This document shows, one piece after another, positions 1-6,010 of a stretch of DNA of 6,809 bases. Position numbers and translations under genes: made by a program. How positions within the stretch are numbered: the stretch's first letter is position 1; each line of letters begins with the position of its first letter. Below the pieces are notes generated by a model, which had not been told where the DNA came from, searched no databases, and saw nothing but the letters and a program-made list of their open reading frames with translations. The stretch is taken from the NCBI GenBank assembly GCA_964385645.1, contig CAYLPT010000015.1:1-6809 (forward strand), given 5' to 3'. Source of the DNA: CAYLPT01 sp964385645 (GTDB lineage: Bacteria; Armatimonadota; Hebobacteria; Hebobacterales; Hebobacteraceae).

Positions 1-1260
1 GTCGTCCTCGAGGGCGCGGGCGAGCAGGTCGTGGAGGTCGGGCAGGGGGTCGAGGTCGGCGACCAGGCGGTGGAGCGCCGGCCGCTGGGCGCCGGCCAGG
101 GCCTGGGCGAGCTCGGGGAGGCGGGCGAGCGAATCGCGGAGCGCGGCGAGGTCGCGGCCGGTGGCCGCGCCGGCGGCGGCGCGGCTGACCAGGCGTTCGA
201 GGTCCCGCACACCGCGCAGGAGATCACGCACCCGGGCGCGGAGGGTTGGGTCCTCGACCAGGGCCTGGACGCGATCGAGGCGCTCGCCGATGGCCGCCAC
301 ATCCAGGAGCGGCGCGGCGAGCCAGCGGCGCAGGAGCCGCGCGCCCAGCGGGGTCACGGTCTGGTCGAGAACCCAGATGAGGGTGTGCTCCCGCGTCCCG
401 TCGCGGAGGGACTGGAAGAGCTCGAGGTTGCGGCGGGTGGAGGCGTCGAGGGCCATGAACTGGCTGCGGGAGTAGGTGCGCAGGGAGCGAACCTGCTCGA
501 GGCCGGACTTCTGGGTGTGCTGGAGGTAGGCGAGGAGGCCGGCGGCGGCCTCGATCGCGGCGGGCAGGTCGTGGCAGCCGAAGCCGCGGAGGGAGGAGAC
601 GCCGAAGTGGCGCTTGAGCATCTCCTCAGGCCCCTCCGCGAGGAAGGCGTCGGCCGGCCACTCGCTGACCGCGGCCCGCCAGGGGGCCACAAGGCGCTCG
701 ACCAGCGGGCGCTCTTCCGCTCCCCCGGCGAGCAGGACCTCCGCGGGCTGGAGGCGCGCCAGCTCCTCCTGGAGGTCGTCCCGGGCAGAGGGGCCGGTGA
801 GCTCGGTCACCGCGAGGTCGCCGGTCGAGCAGTCGGCGGCGGCCAGGCCCCAGCGGTCGCCGTGGCGCGCGAGGGCGAGGAGGTAGTTGTTGGTGCGCTC
901 GTCGAGGAGGTGCTCCTCGACGACGGTGCCAGGGGTGAGGATGCGGACGACCTCGCGCTTGACCAGGCCCTTGGTCTTCCTGGGGTCCTCGACCTGCTCG
1001 CAGATGGCGGCCTTGTGACCGGCGGCGAGCAGGCGGGCCAGGTAGCGGTCGGCGGCGTGGTAGGGAATGCCGCACATGGGGATTCGGCGGCCCTTGCCGA
1101 TCTCGCGGGAGGTGAGCACGAGCTCGAGGACCTGGGCGGCGACCTTGGCGTCATCGCCGAACATCTCGTAGAAGTCGCCGAGGCGAAAGAGGAGGATGAC
1201 GTCTTCGTGCTGGCGCTTGATGGCGCGGTACTGAGCGAGCATGGGGGTGAGGTTGTCCAT
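1..1260 (-). CDS. mutS: DNA mismatch repair protein MutS, N-terminal 420 residues (3' end beyond window)
   Basis: MutS recognises base mismatches and small loops in newly replicated DNA and recruits MutL. The reverse strand reads open without a stop for exactly 420 codons from an ATG at 1260 to the left edge. The start MDNLTPMLAQY and the motif GDFYEMF (residues 28-34, with mismatch-wedge Phe30 and Glu32) are diagnostic of domain I. They are followed by PMCGIPYHAADRY (61-73), AICEQVEDP (85-93) and VVRILTPGT (104-112). Roughly residues 120-245 form the connector domain. From about 250 the core/lever domain begins, with RSQFMALDASTRRNLELF (265-282) and the TPLGARLLRRWL segment (303-314). The clamp, ATPase and C-terminal parts lie outside the window. 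The start is 11 bases after the stop of the DUF1015 gene, with no strong Shine-Dalgarno at normal spacing, which suggests cotranscription and perhaps coupled translation. No frameshift is visible. The family assignment is very secure. Confidence 0.97.
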   Translation of the reverse strand, partial: MDNLTPMLAQYRAIKRQHEDVILLFRLGDFYEMFGDDAKVAAQVLELVLTSREIGKGRRIPMCGIPYHAADRYLARLLAAGHKAAICEQVEDPRKTKGLVKREVVRILTPGTVVEEHLLDERTNNYLLALARHGDRWGLAAADCSTGDLAVTELTGPSARDDLQEELARLQPAEVLLAGGAEERPLVERLVAPWRAAVSEWPADAFLAEGPEEMLKRHFGVSSLRGFGCHDLPAAIEAAAGLLAYLQHTQKSGLEQVRSLRTYSRSQFMALDASTRRNLELFQSLRDGTREHTLIWVLDQTVTPLGARLLRRWLAAPLLDVAAIGERLDRVQALVEDPTLRARVRDLLRGVRDLERLVSRAAAGAATGRDLAALRDSLARLPELAQALAGAQRPALHRLVADLDPLPDLHDLLARALEDD

Positions 1261-1271
1261 GGCGAGCGCGC

Positions 1272-2600
1272 TCAGATGGGCTCCGGGGAGGCGTCGCTGA
1301 GGAGCAGGCCGGCGGGGACCTTGGGGTGGAAGTAGGTGGACTTGCCGGGCATGCGCTCTCCCGCCTGGGCGGCGGCGAGGACATCCCCGACGCGGGTGGG
1401 CCGCAGGAAGAAGGCGAACTCGGCCTCGCCCCGCGCCACCGCCTCGAGCGCCTCCTCCTCGCTGACGACATAGGTGAGGCGCACCTCGTCGGGGTGGTTG
1501 GCGAGCACGGGTGCGAGCAGGTGGTCGTGGAGGATGGTGACGTCCAGGGAGTCCACCACGCCGGAGGCCCGGGGGAGCACCTGGTCGCGGACGACGAGGA
1601 CATAGTACCTGCCGTCGCCGCAGTAGGCGCCGAAGACGTGCCGGTCGGGGGAGGCGCCCTCGAGCCAGGGCTGGCTGCCCAGGCCGGCCGGGTCGGGCAG
1701 GGGCCACTCGTGGACCTCGCAGCAGTCTCGGATGCGGCGCTTCAGGGCCTCGACGCCCCCGGGCCCCAGGCCGACGAGCAGGCGATGGGTGGGGAGTATC
1801 TTGAGCGCCTGGTCTCTGGCGCTGACGATGAGCATAAGGGCGTAGTTGATGCCGGCCGTGTCGGGCGCGTCGGGGTGGGCTTGGCGCATCTCGGCGCGGT
1901 AGGTGAGGGCGGTCTCGAAGCGGTGGTGGCCGTCGGCGATGTAGATGGGGCCGGGTCCGATGGCCCGGCGGAGGGCGGCCTGGGCCGCCTCGTCCTCGAC
2001 CACTCGGAGCCGATGGGTGGTCGGGCCCGCGGGCGCGGGGCCGGGCCAGGGCTCCTGGGCGATGGCCGCCGGTTCTCCCTCCGAGGCTGCGAGCAGCTCG
2101 AGGAGCTCGCTGCGTGGGTCGGCGACGAGGGCCAGGATTGGGCTAGTCATCGCCTGGCAGGCGCGCATGAGGCGCAGGCGGTCCTGGCGGGCGGCGGCGA
2201 GGGTGCCCTCGTGGGAGAGGACATAGCCGGCCTCGCCCTCGGGCAGGCGGACGAGCCCGAGGACGCCGCGGCGGGTCCAGGTTTCCTCGCCGAGGCGGAA
2301 GCTCTGCTCCAGGAGGTAGAGGGCGGGCCGGGCGTCGCGGCCGAGCACGCCGTCGGCGAGCCAGCGAGAGAGGGTGCGGGCGGCCTCCGCGTAGCGGCCC
2401 TCGCCCTGCCGGGCGAGCTCGATGCGGATGAAGTTGTGAGGGTGGGCCTCGTGGAGCCGCTGCTGGAGGTCGGGGGAGATGATGTCATAGGGGGGCGTGA
2501 TCAGCGGCGAGAGGTCGAGCGCGCCTCGCCCGCCGGCGCCGGTGCCGAGGGCGGCCGGCCGGTAGCGTATGGCGCGGAATGGGTGAAACACCTGGTCCAC
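1272..2600 (-). CDS. DUF1015 family protein (COG4198-like), function unknown
   Basis: This is a complete 442-residue protein of the DUF1015 family, whose biochemical role is not established. Family hallmarks are present in order: FHPFRAIRY at the N-terminus (5-13), TPPYDII (35-41), NFIRI (56-60), SHEGT (129-133), IADGHHRFETAL (221-232), ILPTHRL (268-274), FFLRP (397-401) and the closing block MPGKSTYFHPKVPAGLLL (417-434). The length is normal for the family and there is no signal peptide or membrane segment, so it should be cytosolic. The start is GTG at 2600, behind a weak GAGG about eight bases upstream. A second in-frame GTG three codons later is an alternative. The DGHHR motif loosely recalls the phosphate-binding motif of the ParB/sulfiredoxin superfamily, which includes free serine kinases. 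That is my inference and not an assignment. The gene is followed 11 bases later by mutS. Confidence 0.93.
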   Translation of the reverse strand: MDQVFHPFRAIRYRPAALGTGAGGRGALDLSPLITPPYDIISPDLQQRLHEAHPHNFIRIELARQGEGRYAEAARTLSRWLADGVLGRDARPALYLLEQSFRLGEETWTRRGVLGLVRLPEGEAGYVLSHEGTLAAARQDRLRLMRACQAMTSPILALVADPRSELLELLAASEGEPAAIAQEPWPGPAPAGPTTHRLRVVEDEAAQAALRRAIGPGPIYIADGHHRFETALTYRAEMRQAHPDAPDTAGINYALMLIVSARDQALKILPTHRLLVGLGPGGVEALKRRIRDCCEVHEWPLPDPAGLGSQPWLEGASPDRHVFGAYCGDGRYYVLVVRDQVLPRASGVVDSLDVTILHDHLLAPVLANHPDEVRLTYVVSEEEALEAVARGEAEFAFFLRPTRVGDVLAAAQAGERMPGKSTYFHPKVPAGLLLSDASPEPI

Positions 2601-2686
2601 AGGCTGAGCCTCGCGTCACGGGAGGCGGCGCGGGGCGCCGGCCCTCGTCCGTAGTCGGGGGGGCAGCTCTCCGGCCCGAGGGTGCG

Positions 2687-3136
2687 TCAGGAGGAGCGTG
2701 CGGCCTCGGCGAGCTTGCGCCCCAGCTCCTTGCACTCCACGATGACGCCGGCGGCGACGCCGCCGGAGGCGCCCACGTCGTCGGCGACCTTGCGGAACTT
2801 GAACCAGCCGAGGGCGGAGTCGAGACACCTCAGGATCACGTCCGAGGGGCCGCCGGCGCTGCCGAAGGCGACCGCGGGCTTGCCGGCGACCTTGCCCTGG
2901 CTGGGGTAGTAGGTGCGATCGAGGAAGTCCTTGAGGCCGCCGGCCATGTAGCCGAAGTAGTCCGGGGAACCGAGGGCGATGGCGTCGCAGGCGAGCAGGT
3001 CGTCAATGCCGGCCTCGAGGCCGGTCTTCACCGTCACCTCGGTTCCGGCGACGCTGCGCGCGCCGTCGGCGACCGCCTCCGCCATCTTCCTGGTGTTGCC
3101 GCCCAGCGAATGGTAGACCACAAGGACCCTGGCCAT
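2687..3136 (-). CDS. Flavodoxin family protein (FMN-binding, WrbA/flavodoxin fold)
   Basis: This 149-residue single-domain protein is likely to be a cytosolic FMN-binding electron carrier or small NAD(P)H:quinone-type oxidoreductase. It opens with a beta strand and the FMN-phosphate loop VLVVYHSLGGNTRKMAEAV (residues 4-22). The second isoalloxazine-contacting loop follows as GSPDYFGYMAGGLKDFLDR (56-74), then the central strand and glycine loop KPAVAFGSAGG (86-96). The length matches short-chain flavodoxins. There are no iron-sulfur or extra domains, and no reductase partner is adjacent. The ATG at 3136 is supported by a strong GGAGGTG at 3142-3148, five bases away. Gaps of 170 bases upstream and 86 bases downstream mean it may be its own transcription unit or a loosely linked operon member. 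The physiological partner cannot be read from the sequence. Confidence 0.9.
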   Translation of the reverse strand: MARVLVVYHSLGGNTRKMAEAVADGARSVAGTEVTVKTGLEAGIDDLLACDAIALGSPDYFGYMAGGLKDFLDRTYYPSQGKVAGKPAVAFGSAGGPSDVILRCLDSALGWFKFRKVADDVGASGGVAAGVIVECKELGRKLAEAARSS

Positions 3137-3306
3137 GTCGCCACCTCCGGTGCGTTCGTCTGGATGCGGGCTCCGCCCGCTGTGAGCCTTCGTTCGTCAG
3201 CGGCGACCGTCCTCCCTTCGGCCCCGGGGCCGCAGGTGTCGCCCGGCGAGCCACGGGGGGACGGCGGGGGCGCCCAGGCTAGTCGCGACGCTGCACCCTC
3301 GCTGGG
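3137..3306. other. 170-base intergenic gap with two dyad symmetries
   Basis: This gap separates the ROK kinase stop from the flavodoxin ATG. It holds a perfect 14-bp palindrome, CGGCCCCGGGGCCG, at 3219-3232. It also holds a short hairpin at 3166-3180 (GCGGGC, three-base loop, GCCCGC) about 30 bases before the flavodoxin start. Neither is followed by a T-run, so a classical intrinsic terminator is not supported. I see no recognisable -35/-10 pair and no riboswitch. The gap may contain the end of the upstream operon and the flavodoxin promoter, but short dyads arise easily by chance at this GC content. Confidence 0.35.
3142..3148 (-). promoter_or_regulatory. Ribosome binding site of the flavodoxin gene
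   Basis: On the reverse strand this reads GGAGGTG, five bases before the ATG at 3136. It fixes the start of the flavodoxin-like gene and is among the strongest Shine-Dalgarno sequences in the window. Confidence 0.75.
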
Positions 3307-4260
3307 TCAGAGCATGTCGAGGGCGAGGGCGGCGGCTCCGAGGAGCGCGCCGCGGGGGCCGAGCTGGCCTGGGACGACCTCGATTCGGCGGGCGATGTCG
3401 GTGACGGCATGGGCGGCGAGCGCCTCCCGCGCCGGGGCGAGCAGGAGGTCGCCGGCCTGGGAGACGCCGCCGCCGATGACGACGATGTCGGGGTCGAGCA
3501 GGTTGGCCGCTGCCGCGATGGCGACCCCGAGCGCCTCGCCGGCAGCGTGCATGATACCGCGGGCCAGTTCGTCGCCGGCGTCGGCCGCCTGGGCCACGTC
3601 CCGGGCGGTGAGCTCCCCGCGCGGCAGGGCGGCCAGGGACGATGCCTCGCCGGCCCGGAGGGCCTCTCGCGCGGCGCGGGCGATGGCGGGGCCGGAGGCG
3701 AGGGCCTCGAGGCAGCCGCGACGCCCGCAGGTGCAGGGGGGCCCTGTGGGCGCGATGATGATGTGGCCTATCTCACCGGCCTGGCTGTGGGCCCCGCGGT
3801 AGGGGCGGCCGTCGAGCACCAGGCCCCCGCCGATGCCGGTGCTGACGGTGAGGTAGAGCACGTGTCGCCGTCCCCGGGCGGCGCCGAAGCGGGCCTCGCC
3901 CAGGGCGGCCACGTTGGCGTCGTTGTCCATGATGGCGGGCAGGCCCAGGCGGTCGGCGACCTCGTCGCGCAGCGGGATGCTCTCCCAGCCGGGCAGGTGG
4001 TGGCACGTCAGGGTGCGGCCTGCGGCGAAGTCCACGGGCCCACCGAAGCTGATCCCCACCCCCGCCAGTCCGCTCCAGCCCGACTCGACCTCCTGCACCG
4101 CCTCCTCGGCCATGTCGAGGAGGGCCTGGATGACCTGAGCTGGTGAGGTCTGTACGGGAGTAAGGCGGAGGCGCTCGGCCAGGGCCTCGCCGGCATCGTT
4201 CACCACGCCGACTGCGAGCTTGGTACCGCCGAGGTCGAGGCTGAGGACGCGCCGGGCCAC
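3307..4260 (-). CDS. ROK family sugar kinase (glucokinase-like)
   Basis: This 317-residue cytosolic ROK protein should phosphorylate a hexose such as glucose, N-acetylglucosamine or a related sugar, using ATP. It carries the phosphate-binding loop LDLGGTK (residues 8-14), the catalytic aspartate in MDNDANVAALGEA (111-123, Asp114), and the second phosphate loop STGIGGGLVLDG (140-151). The sugar-binding GEIGH (162-166) and the ROK zinc motif CTCGRRGCLE (176-185) follow. His166 with Cys176, Cys178 and Cys183 are the likely zinc ligands. The adenosine-side segment is VVIGGGVSQAGD (260-271). It has no N-terminal helix-turn-helix, so it is a kinase and not a NagC/XylR-type repressor. I chose GTG at 4260 as the start because it gives the normal ROK N-terminus and lies one base after the FAH stop, with no strong Shine-Dalgarno. 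Expression therefore probably depends on coupling. The frame is open far upstream only because of the FAH frameshift, so the apparent 617-codon fusion is an artefact. Confidence 0.95.
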   Translation of the reverse strand: MARRVLSLDLGGTKLAVGVVNDAGEALAERLRLTPVQTSPAQVIQALLDMAEEAVQEVESGWSGLAGVGISFGGPVDFAAGRTLTCHHLPGWESIPLRDEVADRLGLPAIMDNDANVAALGEARFGAARGRRHVLYLTVSTGIGGGLVLDGRPYRGAHSQAGEIGHIIIAPTGPPCTCGRRGCLEALASGPAIARAAREALRAGEASSLAALPRGELTARDVAQAADAGDELARGIMHAAGEALGVAIAAAANLLDPDIVVIGGGVSQAGDLLLAPAREALAAHAVTDIARRIEVVPGQLGPRGALLGAAALALDML

Positions 4261-4261
4261 G

Positions 4262-5160
4262 TCAGCGTCCAGCGACGACGGGGTTTCTGAGCAAGCCGAT
4301 GCCCTGGATCTCGGCCTCGACCACATCGCCGGGCTCGATGGGGGCGATGCCGGAGGGGGTGCCGGTGGCGATGACGTCGCCGGGCTCGAGGGTGAGGTAG
4401 CGGCTGAGGTGGTGGATGATGTCGGGGAGGTCGAAGATGAGGTCGCGGGTGTTGCTGTGCTGGCGGAGCTGGCCGTTGACCCGCAGGCGCAGGTCAAGCT
4501 CCACCGGGGTCGGGATCTCGTCGGGCAGGACGAGGTAGGGGCCCATGGGGGCGAACGTGTCGAGGCTCTTGCTGAGGAACCAGGGGCGGGAGGCGGCCAT
4601 GTCGCGGGCCTGCATATCGCGGGCGGTGACGTCGTTGAGGATGGTGTAGCCGGCGATGTGGGCGTAGGCGTTGCGGCGGGAGATGCGGCGGCCGCGCCGG
4701 CCGATGACGATGGCCAGCTCGACCTCCGGATCGACGCGGCCGATGCCGCGGGGGATGACGATGGGGTCGTCGGGGCCGATGACCGCGGTTGAGGCCTTGG
4801 CGAAGAAGATGGGTCGCCTGGGAGGTTTCTTCCCTGTCTCCGCGGCATGGGCCGCGTAGTTGAGCCCGAGGGCGATGATGCGCGGGGGGCGGGGGAGGGG
4901 CGCGAGGGCCTCTCCACGGGCGCCTCCAGCTCGTCGCCCAGCCCATGGTCGGCGACGAAGCGCCGTACCCCGGACAGGAACTCCCCGTCCAGCAGATCGG
5001 CCTCGAGGAGGTCGAGGACGGAGGTCATGAGGCCGGCCGGGGGCCAGCCGGTGGCCGCGCAGTAGGTGAGGTAGGCGCGGGTCAGGTCAATTACGCGATC
5101 ACCCTCGAGGTAGCCGAGGTGGTCGTCTCCCTCGGGGGTGGTGAACTGCACCAGCTTCAC
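4262..5160 (-). CDS. Fumarylacetoacetate hydrolase (FAH) family protein, frameshifted
   Basis: FAH-fold enzymes are metal-dependent hydrolases or decarboxylases of beta-diketo acids and related keto acids; the exact substrate is unknown here. From GTG at 5160, 84 codons read as MKLVQFTTPEGDDHLGYLEG to APVER, an N-terminal domain. Similarity then continues in the next frame from about 4908 as ALAPLPRPPRIIALGLNY. One missing base in an AGGCCC stretch (4906-4911) explains the switch, and restoring it gives 299 residues, normal for the family. In the corrected numbering, likely metal ligands are Glu146 and Glu148 in PEVEL and Asp177 in NDVTARD. The conserved WFLSKSLDTFAPMGPYLV (194-211) and ATGTPSG (265-271) are intact. 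The start overlaps the VOC stop as GTGA and lacks its own Shine-Dalgarno. The indel may be an assembly error, since everything else looks functional. If it is real, the gene is broken. Confidence 0.9.
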
Positions 5161-5546
5161 GAGGCGGCCTGGGGGCGCTGCATGAGCTCGACGGGGTTGT
5201 CGTCGGGGTCGCGGAAGAAGGCGATGCGCAGGCCGGCCTCGACGCTGCGGGGCTCCATGTCGAAGGGGACATCGAGGGCCCGCAGGCGCTCATACTCGAC
5301 ATCAATGTCGTCCACGGACAGGCAGAGGTGGCGGAGGCCGACGGGGTTGGAGTCGCGGTCGCGCCTGGGGGCGCCGCCGCCGAAGAGCTCGAGGAGCGTG
5401 TCGCCGAGGGTGAGGAAGATGATGGTGCCGCTGTGGCTGGTCTCGAGGCGCTGGACCTCGCGGAAGCCCAGCAGCTCGGTGTAGAAGCGGGCCGCGCGGT
5501 GGACGTCGGTGGTGACGAGCGCGACATGGTCAATCCCACGTATCAC
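5157..5546 (-). CDS. VOC superfamily (glyoxalase/bleomycin-resistance fold) metalloprotein
   Basis: This 129-residue protein contains two beta-alpha-beta-beta-beta modules of the vicinal oxygen chelate fold. GIDHVALVTTDVHRAARFYTELLGF (residues 4-28) opens the first module, and LRHLCLSVDDID (71-82) opens the second. The four expected metal positions are all present: His7, Glu53 (TLLELFGGG), His73 and Glu120 (DDNPVELMQ). An active divalent-metal enzyme is therefore likely, glyoxalase I-like or epimerase-like, although VOC substrates cannot be predicted from sequence. I chose GTG at 5546, not an upstream ATG at 5627, because GGAGGTG lies four bases before it and because the fold begins directly at IRGIDHV. 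The 27 extra residues from the upstream ATG look non-coding. The stop overlaps the FAH start as GTGA, so the two proteins are translationally coupled and probably act on related metabolites. It is first in the leftward operon. Confidence 0.92.
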   Translation of the reverse strand: MIRGIDHVALVTTDVHRAARFYTELLGFREVQRLETSHSGTIIFLTLGDTLLELFGGGAPRRDRDSNPVGLRHLCLSVDDIDVEYERLRALDVPFDMEPRSVEAGLRIAFFRDPDDNPVELMQRPQAAS

Positions 5547-5641
5547 AGGACACCTCCGGGCAGGGGCGTAGTGAAGGGGGAGGTTCGCTCGGCGGGGGGA
5601 GGGCTCCTGCCGTTGAGGCGGGTGCATGAGGAGGATGGGCG
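5547..5641. promoter_or_regulatory. Divergent intergenic region between the VOC operon and the small plus-strand gene
   Basis: This 95-base spacer separates two divergent start codons and must hold, or lie near, the promoters for both directions unless one lies inside a gene. It is very G-rich on the plus strand, with several runs of three to six G. I cannot find a convincing -35/-10 pair on either strand and no clear operator dyad. The plus strand ends in GAGGAGG at 5628-5634, seven bases before the ATG at 5642. The promoter role is inferred from gene orientation alone. Confidence 0.45.
5551..5557 (-). promoter_or_regulatory. Ribosome binding site deciding the VOC gene start
   Basis: The reverse strand reads GGAGGTG four bases before the GTG at 5546. 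It decides between this GTG and the longer reading from an ATG at 5627, which has no comparable site. Confidence 0.75.
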
Positions 5642-5887
5642 ATGGCGCTGAGGGCCGTGAAGACGGTGGTAACCCTGGAGCCGGGGGATGTGATGCGCCT
5701 CCAGGAGGTGCTGATGGATGAGGACCGGGAGGGGGCGCTGGCCTATCTGCGGGAGGTGATCGAGCAGAAGATCGCGTGCGCGCAGGACGATACCCACCGG
5801 CCGGAGTTCGAGGGAGGGATTCAGCCGAGCCCCGCGCACCACCGCTCGCCGGCTGAGCACGGATCGGAGGCCGGGGAGTCGGGCTGA
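5642..5887 (+). CDS. Small hypothetical protein (81 aa), possible ribbon-helix-helix-like core
   Basis: I do not recognise this protein. It has an ATG at 5642 with a strong GAGGAGG at 5628-5634, and its length and codon use support a real gene. The first 50 or so residues look folded: a short strand, KTVVTLEPGDV (7-17), is followed by an amphipathic helical stretch, RLQEVLMDEDREGALAYLRE (19-38), then VIEQKIA. This strand-helix-helix order and spacing resemble CopG/Arc ribbon-helix-helix proteins, but the match is weak and there is no clear basic DNA-contacting strand apart from Arg4 and Lys7. The tail from about residue 52 is rich in Pro, His, Ser, Glu and Gly and is probably disordered. There is no signal peptide, membrane segment or cysteine motif. 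It precedes the trpB2 gene by 123 bases on the same strand, so cotranscription is possible but interrupted by a strong hairpin. Confidence 0.68.
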   Translation: MALRAVKTVVTLEPGDVMRLQEVLMDEDREGALAYLREVIEQKIACAQDDTHRPEFEGGIQPSPAHHRSPAEHGSEAGESG

Positions 5888-5903
5888 GGCGGGGGGGGAA
5901 GGA

Positions 5904-5943
5904 GACAGGCGGCGGGCAGGCGAAATCCTGCCCGCCGCCTGTC
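5904..5943. terminator. Perfect 17-bp inverted repeat; candidate terminator or leader hairpin
   Basis: The arm GACAGGCGGCGGGCAGG (5904-5920) is exactly complementary to CCTGCCCGCCGCCTGTC (5927-5943) around a six-base loop, CGAAAT. It begins 16 bases after the stop of the small gene and ends 67 bases before the trpB2 ATG. No T-run follows on either strand, so it is not a textbook rho-independent terminator. GC-rich bacteria do use such hairpins for termination or mRNA protection. It could equally act in the trpB2 leader. A run of eight G at 5891-5898 lies just upstream. Confidence 0.6.
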
Positions 5944-5993
5944 GCGTGCGGCGAGGGGCGAGCCCGACCCGCCTGGGGCGGGCGCTCCAGACA

Positions 5994-6004
5994 GAGGAGG
6001 AGGG
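5994..6004 (+). promoter_or_regulatory. Ribosome binding site of the trpB2 gene
   Basis: GAGGAGGAGGG lies six bases before the ATG at 6011. It is a strong and extended Shine-Dalgarno that fixes the start and suggests efficient translation independent of the upstream gene. Confidence 0.75.
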
Positions 6005-6010
6005 CCGGCT

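Noticed and set aside
2626..2640. Short hairpin (six-base stem, GGG loop) between the flavodoxin stop and the DUF1015 start as a terminator
   Set aside because: It is only six GC pairs with no T-run, and is likely by chance in this composition.
31..2654. Two long plus-strand open frames (about 434 and 442 codons) opposite mutS and DUF1015
   Set aside because: They are Gly/Glu/Ala/Val-rich with no recognisable motif and lie antisense to well-supported genes. Open antisense frames are expected at this GC content and codon bias.
2579..4146. Plus-strand open frames opposite the flavodoxin and ROK genes
   Set aside because: Their translations are low-complexity and the opposite strand carries clear family motifs throughout.
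3307..5160. A genuine 617-residue FAH-ROK fusion protein
   Set aside because: The middle is Ser/Pro/Arg-rich nonsense, while the true FAH residues lie in another frame. The ROK kinase has its own proper GTG start right after the FAH stop.
5558..5603. Possible G-quadruplex in the divergent spacer
   Set aside because: The G-runs are separated by loops of up to 13 bases, and similar runs occur throughout the window because the plus strand is G-rich.
5547..5627. N-terminal extension of the VOC protein from an ATG at 5627
   Set aside because: The 27 added residues are unlike VOC proteins, and the GTG at 5546 has an excellent ribosome binding site and the correct fold start.
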